A stretch of DNA of 64,000 nt, from the NCBI RefSeq assembly GCF_026230105.1, contig NC_079477.1, positions 67,001 to 131,000 on the forward strand. The letters run 5' to 3'. A model generated the notes under the pieces. The model ran no database searches and was not told the DNA's origin. It saw only the letters and a program-made list of their open reading frames with translations. Positions 26,284 to 38,200 of the stretch are shown here, piece by piece. Numbering within the stretch: the first letter of the stretch is position 1; each line of letters opens with the position of its first letter. A program made the translations under genes and the position numbers. The DNA is from Diorhabda sublineata (taxonomy: Eukaryota > Arthropoda > Insecta > Coleoptera > Chrysomelidae).

Positions 26284-26510
26284 CTATTGTTCAACATAGT
26301 CTCCATTTTTGTCGACACACTTTGAAAGAAGATATTCCAGCTTGTGTGTTAATAAATTAAAGAAGTCGCTAGCAAATCCGTTGAGGAAGCTTGCAACCTC
26401 TGCTTGAAGCTTATGCCACCTTTAGTTTGAGAAAAAGGTGATATTCGCTGGAGGCTAACACTTCCATCTTTGACGGCCGCCGATGACATTGATGTGGTAG
26501 TTAGTCTAGC
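26284..26510 (-). mobile_element. mariner-like transposase C-terminal remnant
   Basis: The minus strand ends with HKLEYLLSKCVDKNGDYVEQ and a TAG stop (26286-26284), the classic C-terminus of a Tc1/mariner transposase (W/Y...KCxxxxGDYVE). About 150 bases upstream in another frame is SSEYHLFLKLK, equivalent to the SDYHLFxxLK block. The last ~45 codons are continuous in one frame; the rest is frameshifted. It belongs to a different subfamily from the GGCAACCCTCGTA-ended remnants. Confidence 0.75.
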
Positions 26511-27818
26511 AACTTTTCTTTAAGCTGTTGTTCAATGCGAATCTTACTTTTGGTATAACCCTCATATTAGGATAAATTTATTTTATTATTTAAGTTCCTT
26601 CAGGCCATGAATGTATCACATGTTTGGAACATTTTAAGTGGGATTTCTTCCCAGATGTTTACATATACCTTTGCTGGTACGTGCTTCTAACAATATACCC
26701 ATACCAGTTTATGAAGGATATTCTTTTATTTGCATTACAGTTTCTAACAATATTTGAAAGCTTTTACAATGAGTATTATTGATGGATGTTATTTATTGAC
26801 CATGGTCGTCATCTTGTCTATTTATTACAATATATAAAATATATTTTATTTTCATGTGTTGTAAGCCGTTCTGGTCGGTTGCTGTGCTTCGTGGAAATTT
26901 TTTATTTTTATATTTTTATCATTTTAATTACAATTAAATTTTTGTTTATTGCTTATTTTTAAAATTAGAAATCGTTTTCTACTTCACTTCATCAGATAAG
27001 GTGCATCAGATCATTAGAACACGTACGATAAAAGTTATATCATCCTTATGACATGCAATATGATATCTTTTTATTATTAGTAACACTCATTATTTTGTAA
27101 TAATATATCAATATCGATATATCAAAATTATATTAGAGTATAAAGTATAAAAGTGGATCAAAGACTGACAATAGAAAAAAATAAATTAACCATAAAATAA
27201 GGATTATGTTTTAATAACCTTATTACAAAACTAAAGCCTTCTTTCTATTCGATGTTTATTAATTCTAGAGAAATGCGAGTCCAGAATTTTTGAGACACTT
27301 GAAAAATGTATATAATACAGAAATGTGCATTCCTTGAAAAACATTTTAACAATATTCTCTGAGTATGTAATTTACTTAAAGAAAATATGCATATTGAAAT
27401 AACCAAGTAGTCTTCTTCAATCCGAATTGTTACATAATGATAACAACATATACATACTCTTCTATTTTCAATCTACTTTAATCTTATAATAAAAAATATT
27501 AACTTTGATTGGATTAAAGCCCTAAAAGCAAATGGTTGATTCTGCAGAAATCGTAAAAGTTACTTACTATTTCCTTGTGTTAGCCGGATCGTATTTCAGA
27601 TAATGCTATTATTGTTTTAAGTTTATAAAACAAGCACGTGAAGCATTCTAAAAATGAATTAAGTTTTCATATATATTTTAACCTCATGAATTTTCTACGA
27701 TCTTTTTTATGCGAAACATAAGGAATTTGAGTTTGCAAAACAGAAAATCAATTTAATTTTTAATCATTCGCAGATAAGATGATACATTTCTTTTTTATTC
27801 TATCCATTGGTTTCAAAC

Positions 27819-27845
27819 GGCGTAGGAATTTCCACATATGAAAAC
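27819..27845 (-). repeat. Right arm of a long-range inverted repeat
   Basis: Reverse-complement partner of 24917-24943 (GGCGTAGGAATT at its left end). The intervening DNA contains a mariner remnant on the minus strand. Confidence 0.55.
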
Positions 27846-27849
27846 TTAT

Positions 27850-29640
27850 TTGTAATTGATTTAGAAATTTAATTCTAACAGTTTTATATTGAAATATCAA
27901 TCGTTAAGTTGTTGATTTTCAAATGTTGCAAAAAAATTTCTGCTTTGAAATTTCCAAGTTTTCTTTGCTTTGATATAAGGCACAAATTAACAGCATCAAG
28001 GGTTAATGTTAATTAAATACAAATAACTCTGAGCCGTTTTTATAAGATAAATAAGCCGCTAGCATCATTATCACGAATAATATTTACCACTACATTGATA
28101 GGAGATAATTCATTAAAATGAGTAGTTGATGAATTATTTTGTGCGAGTTTGAGTTCCAAAAAAACTGTTACTGTTTCAGTGTATCATGTGGTCAGAAATG
28201 ACGATCGCATCAATAAAGTTTTCATACGAAATTTATGTAATCTCTGAAATTCCTCTCGTTCGTATTTTATCAAGCGGTTTTGAATGTTTGCGAACTAATG
28301 AAAATTTCCAAAGCTCTTAAACCTTAATTATGTGGTCAACCAACATTGTCACACCGACTACCGTTAAATGAAAGAGGATAAGGAATATCACAAAGGCTCT
28401 TTCCACTACAATGAATACTGTCAGATAATACGATATAGTTAATTATGTCGGGGTATGTATTCGTCCCGGTTTGCTTATTATTATACTGGTGCATGTAAGA
28501 GGATTAAGCAAATCGTTTAAATTATACGTGGTTACCTTAATAAAGTATATATTCTGAAAACAATCGAATAGCTAGATAAGTTTACAAATAGTTGCATGTT
28601 GAAAAGACGAACACCATAATACTTATTCCAATTTAAAATTAGTAGTTTGAAATGTGGAGCAGCATCCTTGAACTAATTAATGTTTTAGTTTCGGGAATAA
28701 ATGTAGTAGTAGTAATTTCGAAACTGCGCGATACTTTGTCTGTATAAAAGGGATATTTATTATCCTAGAGTATTTCAAATTTTGTTGAATCATAATTTTT
28801 TGCATTAATTCACTCAATAATCAAACAAAAACCCATCAACAATTTCGCTTACCAAAAATCGACTTTCTGTCGTCGCGTTAACAATTTTCAATAGATTAAT
28901 GTCAAAACTACTCAAAAGATAAGAAAGTTGATGTAATAAATCGTTAGAAGATTGATTACTGTATTAAGACTAAAAAAAATAGAAATTACTCTTGAAATAT
29001 TGTCTTACTCAATAAACAACAAGCAAACAAAAAATATTGTTTTTGGTTATAATTAATAATAAAGATGATTTCATTAGAAACAGTATGGAAACTATTGAAA
29101 ATAAATTGTAATGTATACAAGTTAATACCAAATATGATATTTTGACAACTTGTAGTTACAACATTTTTGCAAAATATATATTGTTATGAAAACATTAATG
29201 CTAATCAATTATACCTTTACATCTTAAATTTGCTTTTTTATTTTTATAAAATCATGTTTCTTGGGTTTAGAACAAAATAAGTTACAGAATTATTTCCTTA
29301 CCAAGCGCAAATTTCACTTTTAACATATTTATATTGGATTGTATACCATAAGACATATTTTCCAAACTTATATTAGGAACAAGTCTGATTTAATATCCTA
29401 TATACTCAAATTAAAACAATATTTTTGGCAAAAAAAGTTTTTCAACCGTTTGTACCACGAACAACGACTCAAGTTTTGTAATTTATCTTTGTTGTTTGAC
29501 ATCGCCAACTTGAACAAATCTATTAATTATGCTTGGATACAATTGACTCTTCATTGCCAGTAACCAAATCGAGGTTATACTATTTTTTCATTTCCATAAT
29601 TAAAGTGTCATTACACATTTGAAAATCAAGCCTTTAAAAT
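27850..29640. other. AT-rich non-coding DNA
   Basis: No supported feature on either strand. Confidence 0.5.
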
Positions 29641-29896
29641 CGGCTTAGTGAATACTGAGTGTTTTGGAAGAAATTCCATGATTACTCTGCTTCTTGTTTG
29701 AGGACCGCTCTTTTGCAAAACTTTTATTGTTGGCTATGTGACAAATTTTTATTTCATATTCTTAGATCATTTTATGATGGTCCCTTTTATTGTTATTTCA
29801 TGAACCGTCTCTTTGTAATACATTTGTATTCTAAAAATATCTAATAATCTTTCAGCACGATTCTTTTTATGATAATCCATCAATTTTAAGAGTACA

Positions 29897-30036
29897 GTAA
29901 TCCTCAAAGGTTTTTTATTACCTTCTTCCTATCTTATATTTTACTAGAATTCGGCAATATCTCCAATAAACTTTCAAAAATAGTAACCAGATGACTAACA
30001 ATTTTTCCCACCGTCGCAGATATCGATTCTAGAAAA
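29897..30036 (-). repeat. 140-base tandem subunit, copy 1 of 4
   Basis: Subunit beginning GTAATCCTCAAAGG and ending ATTCTAGAAAA on the plus strand. The minus strand has an open frame with IVSHLVTIFESLLEILPNSS, closed by a stop within the unit. The other copies are 30085-30226, 33452-33592 and 33640-33780. Confidence 0.85.
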
Positions 30037-30084
30037 GGCTAGTTTCAACATTCCTTGAATTATTATAATTTACACATAGGCACC

Positions 30085-30226
30085 GTAATCCTCAAAGGTT
30101 TTTTTATTGCCATCTTCCTATCTTATATTTTACTAGAATTCGGCAATATCTCCAATAAACTTTCAAAAATAGAAACCAGATGACTAACAACTTTTTCCTC
30201 CGTCACAGATGTCGATTCTAAAAAAT
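30085..30226 (-). repeat. 140-base tandem subunit, copy 2 of 4
   Basis: Divergent copy of 29897-30036; the minus-strand frame stays open (VVSHLVSIFESLLEILPNSS). Confidence 0.85.
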
Positions 30227-31434
30227 TCGTGTATATATAATAATACACATACAAAATTTAAAATTATCATTGCATCGCAATGTATAAACTTTCATGTTCG
30301 ATTACGAATGTAATATCATCGCTTTGAATTATTGTCATAAATCTAAGCATCATAACTCTCAACCAGGGGTGTAAGTTACACTAGGTGGACTCCGTATCAA
30401 AATTTGTTGGGGGGCACTTCAATCTAACTGAACTATGATAGTTTGATAAATGTGTAAAAATTAATTAATGAAAGTAATAACTGTAATTAGTTAAGAAACA
30501 TTTTATGTTCCAATAGAATTAACATTTCATATTTCTTTGTAATGTTTTCTCATGTAAATATACAACTAGGTACTTCTATTAGTTGATAAGAACTTTACTA
30601 TTTTACGTCGCCTTTTTACTTCGGAATTAGATAAGACGTTTTTTTATGCTATTAGTTTAATCAACTTAGTTGAATTTAGATAAATAGATTCTCTCAAGTT
30701 TCTGATTGGAATCAATTTATACTAAGTTTTTGGCTATCTGTCATTTTTATTAATGACAGGATCCAGAATTTATTGTCGGGAAACTCGATTCCTTCATATT
30801 TTTGAATATAATAGAAAATTTAATTGCATAATTTGATAGACAAATCTTAATATATTAATTTGTGACTTGGTAAGCTTAGATTTTCATGTATACAGTAGCC
30901 CTTAAGTTTAATGCAATTGTGCGTATGAGTTTTCATATTCAAATGTTTGGTTCTGAAATAACAAATTTAAAATATGTACTTTCTGAATGAATGTTACGAA
31001 ATATATAAAATAACGTTATCGTTTGTTATCATAAATGCTTAAGTTAAAATATGGTATATGAAAATCAACGCCATTTATTATTTCCAACGAAGATATAATC
31101 ATAAATAATCCAAATTCATATATAACGATACAATTCGTTTTATTGTTACTGGTTGTTGTTGTTGCAATATTTTCAATGTACCATGAACGTCAATTTCCAA
31201 TAATATTTATTTTTGAAATATTTCTATAAATAAAATCTAGCCAGTTATGTTAACCAATTTTTCACTCTACTAAATATATATTATTTATGCAGCAGATTCT
31301 GTTTATTTCGAATTACAGTAATATTGTTAATTTCTCAGTATTTTCACTATATTATTGTTATGATTCATTAATACAGTGCATACATTGTACAGAGTTAATG
31401 TTAGAACAATTAAAAAATGTATCTCTTGCAAAGT

Positions 31435-32275
31435 ATACGAGTGTCGAGATAGACAAATATTTATATTTGTATATGGCTTTATTGTTATCGAAATTTTTCT
31501 TCATTAACATCGATAAAATACACTTCTGCATGCGTTTGAATCAATCAAGTGTAGGTGATCTGCAGGAATAATAAGAAATCATTGGGTGCCAAACAAGGAC
31601 TGTGTGGCGGTTGACTCATCAATTCGATATTTTGACTGTTCAAAAACGTCTTTGTTTAATCTAATGTGTGAGAGTTCGCTTTGTCGAAGTGGAGAATGAT
31701 TCGTGAAGAAACAAGCTCCTCTTGAAAAACCTATATAGTTCATTATTGTTTATTTGCATAGATCCATGATCCGTCGCCTGTCACGATCTTATAGACGTCT
31801 TTTGAAGTACCGGGATTGAATTTTTTTTGTACCAACTGACGCGAGCGTTTTTAGCGATTGTCAAATTATGCGGTATCTAACGCGAACAAATTATTTTGAC
31901 AGCCAAATGTTCCTGCGATATTGAACGAATGCGAGTGAAACTGTGCCCAAGTACGCCTCAATCTCGCGGTATTTCACATGACAATGTTGCAATATCAGTT
32001 TACGCACAGCATTGATGTTTTCTGGCACAATAGCCGATTTTGGACGACCTTTACGAAATTTACTCCGTAGCGAAGTTTGATCACGATTGAATTCGGAAAA
32101 CCAGCAAAACACGGTGGCACGAGATAATGCTGCATTACCAGCAGTCGAAGCGAGTTGATTGACACACTGTTGTTGATTTTTTCACCAAGATGCCAAACTT
32201 TATGATGGCAATGTTAGATTTGACATATTCACATCAGTGTTGTCATATCTTAAAACTTAAGTAGCAGCCCTCGTA
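31435..32275 (-). mobile_element. mariner transposon, internally deleted and inactive
   Basis: Read on the minus strand, it starts TACGAGGGCTGCTACTTAAG (32275 downward), a mariner-type end, then encodes a 73-codon open piece with WFSEFNRDQTSLRSKFRKGR, RPKSAIVPENINAVRKL and VKYREIEAYLG, the N-terminal helix-turn-helix region. Further on come VTGDGSWIYA (usual form TGDESWIY, so a catalytic-region Glu is changed) and degraded HPPYSPDLAPNDFFLF-type sequence near 31570. The block after that is missing. A TACGAGTGT at about 31435 may be the other end, giving about 840 bases against the usual 1.3 kb. Confidence 0.85.
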
Positions 32276-32289
32276 GAACGTGATTGATT

Positions 32290-32900
32290 GCTAGCAGCGT
32301 TCTAATGAACTTACTAAATCATCCGGAAGTTATCAAAACGTCGATTGATTTTCTGATGGGTGTTTCAATTAATTTTGGCATTGGATTCAAAATTTCAATT
32401 AAGCCCTTCTTCGTCGTTTCATGTGATCATTAAGTATCGGAAACTTCATTTTTCTTTGAATTTTAGCCGAATGTTATAGTCTAGTATTTCGATAATACCC
32501 ATCGCCTGATCTATAAATTATACCATAAAAATAATTATCAATAAATATCAATTCTACAAAAACTTTTTTCCCGAGTATCAAGTTATTTGTTCAAATTATT
32601 TCTAGATTATTCACTCCGGACTTATTGATCATAAATTATTTGGGGATAAGGTATTATTCTAAACTGAAGTAATTACCTACTATAGCAACATAAGTAGTTT
32701 TCAGTCTAGTCATATCGTTGCTGGCATAATTAGGATACTTGCGAAAGTTTTCTTAATGAGTTACATGTAGGGTGGTTTAATGTACGTTCATTTCATATCC
32801 AGAGTATTTTGAGTTGAATGTGGAATATTGTTCCTATACGTTTAATAACTTAATTGCAACATAACCAAAATATATTTGTCGTCCACAAAACCCGAAACAC
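32290..32900. other. Spacer between the mariner remnant and duplicated segment C
   Basis: AT-rich DNA without a supported gene. Confidence 0.5.
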
Positions 32901-32902
32901 CT

Positions 32903-33095
32903 TAAACCACTCGTTTCGTAGATATTGAATCATTTCAAACAATAAAGTGATAAATTAATAAAAAAAGTGTCTCATGAAACCAATTTTACAGCTTACAGTA
33001 TTTACAAACTGGAAGCTTTCATAAAGCGTGGAGGAAGGAAAAACAAATAAATTTTCCATGCTAATTGAAAATCAAGATGGTTAAATGATTGTCGT
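32903..33095. repeat. Local duplication, segment C copy 1
   Basis: Homologous to 35075-35285 (AAACCACTCGTTTCG, TTTCAAACAATA versus TTCCAAACAATA, ATGAAACC, ACTGGAAGCT, AATTTTC). Segments B and C occur in the order B-C-B-C. Confidence 0.7.
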
Positions 33096-33451
33096 ACTAT
33101 TTTCACATTTCTATTCTGATTATATTAATATTAATAATTAATATTAAATTTTAAATTTGAAAAACGGAGCCTATGAATCGACTGTACCTAGGTATAGTGT
33201 AATGAATTTGATATTTTCGAAGAAATTTTATGATTACTACCTGATTCTTGTTTGAGGAACCGCTCTTTTGCAAAACTTTTATTGTTGGCTATTTGACAAA
33301 TTTTTATTTAATATTCTTAGATCATTTTATGATGGTCCCTTTTATTGTTATTCCATGAACTGTGTCTTTGCAATACATTTGTATTCTAAAAATATCTAAT
33401 AATCTTTCGGCACGATTCTTTTTATGATAATCCATCAATTTCAAGAGTACA

Positions 33452-33592
33452 GTAATCCTCAAAGGTTTTTTATTACCTTCTTCCTATCTTATATTTTACT
33501 AGAATTCGGCAATATCTCCAATAAACTTTCAAAAATAGTATCCAGATGACTAACAATTTTTCCCACCGTCGCAGATATCGATTCTAGAAAAG
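33452..33592 (-). repeat. 140-base tandem subunit, copy 3 of 4
   Basis: Nearly identical to copy 1, with one Val-to-Asp change in the minus-strand frame (IVSHLDTIFESLLEILPNSS). Confidence 0.85.
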
Positions 33593-33639
33593 GCTAGTTT
33601 CAACATTCCTTGAATTATTATAATTTACACATAAGTACG

Positions 33640-33780
33640 GTAATTTTAAAAGGTTTTTTATTACCTTCTTCGTATCTTATATTTTACTAGAATTTGGTTA
33701 TACTTCCAATAAACTTTCAAAAATAGCAACCAGATGACTAACAACTTTTTCCTTCGACACAGATGTCGATTCTAAAAAAT
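33640..33780 (-). repeat. 140-base tandem subunit, copy 4 of 4
   Basis: The most divergent copy; the minus-strand frame is broken by a stop (SLLEV then TAA). Confidence 0.82.
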
Positions 33781-33839
33781 TTTAGGTTTTCAAATATTAT
33801 AAACACATACAATATTTAAAATTTCAATGTATACATATT

Positions 33840-33841
<2 letters not shown>

Positions 33842-33884
<43 letters not shown>
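33842..33884. repeat. (TA)n microsatellite
   Basis: Pure TA run inside copy 2 of segment B, absent from copy 1, so it expanded after the duplication. Confidence 0.95.
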
Positions 33885-33887
<3 letters not shown>

Positions 33888-35074
33888 ATCATTACAATTC
33901 TTAACTAGGGGTGCAACTTGCCCTAGTATCAAAACTTGTTGGCGGGGTGCATCAACCAAACTTCAGGGAGGAGTCCAAATGGAGGTTAAAATCTATCATA
34001 AAGAAACAAAAGCACTAATATTGAATAATATAAAAACGTGTATTGAGTAGTACTTATTAGTTACAATTCGTCAATTTCACTACTTATTATTATTACCAAA
34101 TAACAAATTTCAAATGTGTGTATTCTGAATTAATGTTAAGGGTCATATAAAAGAACGTTTGTTATTATAAATGCTTATGTCAAAATATGTGAATATCGCG
34201 TGAAAATCTATCATGGAAAAATTGCGGGGGCTGGTCGACATCAATTTAAATGGTTGAGAAAGAATTTATCGAGTAGCTGTCCTGAAAGGACCACTTCAAA
34301 GAGGTTTAAACCAGTTTTTCTGTTTGCTTATCATCGTGAAAGAAGTATGGAGTAATTTATCGGAAATGTAAGAAACAATAAAGATAGTTCCTTTGATGGA
34401 AATCATAGAAGACGAAAGCATCTAGTATCTTCTAAATAAATTCTATAATAATTCGAACCAGATACGTACATATATTTATCATGGTGAAAACCCATAAATT
34501 GGACTAATTCCCGTTTCCAAGCCTAAAGAAACTAAAAAAGTATTTACTGCAATTAATATCTATTTTTAAGAACTAGGCAAACCAATCATTTCAGAGCAAT
34601 AGAACATTGAATCGATTTTATCAATGTGAATGCATTTCCCAGCTTCAGAACATTTCGTATAAATTTAAACCTCAAATATATCATAGTAAAACTATTTAGA
34701 TAACATCAAAATGAATAAATAAGTAATGAGATTAAAACAATTTTGTCGAAAAGTAATTAGACTTTAGCTGATATGAATTTAATCACACACAAATATTTGC
34801 TTCAACGTATGTCCATAACATTCAGCTTTAATAAGTAAACCTCTGATCCAGTTTCCGTATTCTCTTAACTAGCCTAACTAACTTGTGCAAAATGTAAAAT
34901 TTCAAATTAATTAGGACTCAGTTCAAATGGAAGCCTCACATTGAAACGTTCAAATAGAGATGCAATTCAAATCTTTTGGAAATTATATTATTGAAATGTT
35001 TCCATTAATCATTCTACAATATGGTAATAAAAACGGAAATTAACCAACATTTCGAAAGTCAAATTCGGAATGTC

Positions 35075-35285
35075 TAAACCACTCGTTTCGGAGTGAGATT
35101 GTCTTATTCCAAACAATATAACGATTTTTTCATATTGTTTAATAAAAAAATATGTATGTTATGAAACCGCTTTTACGTTGTATATATTGTGGTATTTAGA
35201 ACTGGAAGCTCTTCGCATGAAGGAAGGAAGAAAATAAATGAATTTTCTACGTTAACTGAAAATACAACATGGTCGTTTGATGGCG
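35075..35285. repeat. Local duplication, segment C copy 2
   Basis: Partner of 32903-33095, in the same orientation and the same order after segment B. Confidence 0.7.
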
Positions 35286-35299
35286 TTATTAACGACAGG

Positions 35300-38200
35300 A
35301 AACCTTTCCGACACGTATTTTTCATGTTTAGTTTAATTCTAAGATTTCATTCTTTATACAACCAACCCTTAATTTTAGTGTTGACAGTAGCACCCATATC
35401 AAAATTCATCTTTACGATTTTGTATTTGCCGACTTCTTTTACACTATTTTTCAGTATAAGTTTTCTAGTGTTAGATCTTCAACCAACTTCAAGAAAATAA
35501 AACGCTCAACATAAGCCATTCAGTTTTAATATATTATATATATAATAATTTCGTATATATCTCAAAGCTATCTTGAAAAATGTTAAAAATAAAAAGTTTA
35601 TATACGTACACACATTAATGAAATAAAAACAATTAATCTAATATATACAAAAAATGTCAAACAACAAGATACTGAAACAAGTCCCAAAGTGGACACTACA
35701 AGGACAATGGAGAAGAGAATAACTTCGGATATATATAAGAAAAGAAGACCTATGGCAGAATAGAGATAGATTGCGGAAAGAAATCGGCGTAGAATGTTGT
35801 AAACCGAGATATTCATGCATATATATAACAAGAATAAGTTATAATAGCATGAAAGTTACAAAATTATATTTATTACAATAATTTCAAACGTTTCAAATGC
35901 AATTAGTGGTGGCTGATATTTTCATGAGCATTAATTTTCATAATTGATAATTTTAATTATATGTATTCAATCTCTATAGAGTATCAATAGATATTATATA
36001 ACATAATCATTATTAATTATTATAACGATTTTTTTCAACTTTATTCAGTCAAATTAAACAAAACATATATACTAGTGATTTGAATTGTTATATAAAATAT
36101 GTCATACAATTCTCGATCATTAATTTCAATAGAAATTTGAAATTAATGAACTTTTACGGTGCTGAACATGGTTATAAATTTTTATAGAATGAAATAGGTT
36201 CATTTTTCAAATGACACACTATGAGGTAAACAATTAAACCCTCGATCAATCGCGCCGAAACTCTAGAAAAACATCTGTTCGTGTACAATGATTGATAGGG
36301 TACATCTCCTTTCCCTATTTCTCCTCCTTTTAGATTAACTCACTAACAGTGATGAAATATTTACATCGATTTCGTTTTTTTTATATATAGTTTTCAATGG
36401 AAAAATGAAACTGGCGTCGAGCAAATAAAAAAAAACAAATCCTTCAGTTACTACACCTGTAGAGCGGTTTTTAAATCCACAGGCGAAATTAATCAGGAAT
36501 TAATTTTTAGGATAAATAACAAAATACCCAAATAAATATTTATTCTTCTACTCAGAGAAAATAGAGAAGAAAGAAACACTTTCTTTCGTTAGTTAATCAT
36601 ACATAACATTACAATTTTCTTTTCAAAAGTATTCATGGTTTACAACTTCCTCAATCTCTACGGATACTAATACATTTTCCTCCCACATGTTAACACAGGA
36701 TTATTTTACATATTTTGAGAGGCATTTAAATTAAAAATTCACCAATCGATTATAGTTATTTAGTTTTATCTATGAAATGTAATTTTTATGACATTGAAGC
36801 GTGTTCTATGATTCTGATTTTCCCTCTAGTATTATCTACGCTTATGTTTTAAATCGTGTTCCGAAATACGGTCACTACACTTCTGTACTTTATAAACTTT
36901 TATCTCTAATAAACAGAACAGAATTTGTAGGAAATCCGAATAGACAAAATTGATATTGTAACTTTATTTTTGTCTGCATTGCAACCAAATGATACCTCGG
37001 AATGATATTCTAGGGTTTATTGAGATGATACGACAAAATCTAGTTCACACCACTTGCACCTGCAGCGTATATTCGAATCGCTTTACTGCAGACAAATGCA
37101 AATTTTGAATTAAATGAGTTAGGATCTACTCGAGAATGACATTGATTGGAACCTCGAATAGTATATAGGTAGAAATTGGAAAATTCCATTGTAGTCATTC
37201 GAATAGTAGAATTCGAAATAAAATTGATGAAAGGATTTTAGATAAAAGAAAAACACGTTCGGCTTTACATGTATCGAAACTTATAAACAATATATCTTGA
37301 TACTCATAATACAGAGAAATTTTCAGAATAAAATATGGAAGGACTGAAACTGTAATGTATAGAACTCAGTGAATAAAAGATTTTAGAATGTATTTGTAAA
37401 AACGATGGAATTAATTAATTATACTTATAGACACAATTTTGTGAAAATACATTTCCCCAAAGAAGTATCGCATCACCATGATTTTCGATCATTGCTATGA
37501 GATAGAATAACTATTGTTTTATTTATTTAATTTCCGTCCAAATTTTCCCACTCAGTCTTTAAACTTCTTGCAGTTGTTGAATGGTATTTAGACTCCAATA
37601 TAAGCATCTCACTCTTATATCAATATTGTCCCACGCATACCCAATACTAATAAAAAGCAAAATCCAATTAACATTTTTTCATTTTTTTTCTCAGAAATTT
37701 AAACTGATTTGATGTATGATTGTATTTTGTCAGTTCCCAGTAGTATAACGCTGATTTTGTAATCAATATCGCTAATTTTACTCAATATTCACACCTTTTC
37801 AACTTACCCTGTAACAATGTACAAATTGTATAGCATTAAATTGAAAGCTCCATTTTCTAATACAGCAAGACTAGACAGTAGTATCAGAATATCTACCTGA
37901 CAGCTTATAGCATACTTCTTTGCGTAAGAGGGTTACCAAGGTATATCTTTCACGGCAATCTGCTTCAATTTGCGAGCTCTTTGTAAAACCCACTTCAGAT
38001 ATTCTATGAATATCAATAGGTACGTGATGATAGCGTTTGTTTTTCTCACGCATTCCAACATACACGAGAGATTGAAATGAAATGAGTTTGAGTTGTGATG
38101 TAGTTTTGTTTGTTGATACTTTGATGACAGTAAAAACTTTAGATAGATATGGATCGTCACCAAAAAAATTTTTTAAATATTTTTGAGAAAAATAGCAGAT

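Larger units (their letters stand above)
29650..31055. repeat. Local duplication, segment B copy 1
   Basis: Homologous in the same orientation to 33205-34192. The first 600 bases are nearly identical; later parts are divergent but recognisable (AACCAGGGGTGTAAGTT, TATCAAAATTTGTTGG, GTTTGTTATCATAAATGCTTA). It carries two 140-base tandem subunits and a 37-codon minus-strand frame at 29767-29880. No known transposon hallmark was recognised. Confidence 0.85.
33205..34192. repeat. Local duplication, segment B copy 2
   Basis: Partner of 29650-31055. It contains an extra (TA)n run at 33842-33884 and is shorter in the distal part. The 37-codon minus-strand frame is kept at 33322-33435 with exactly the same length. 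Confidence 0.85.

Noticed and set aside
31287..31571. 94-codon plus-strand frame
   Set aside because: AT-driven composition, and its end overlaps a mariner remnant on the other strand.
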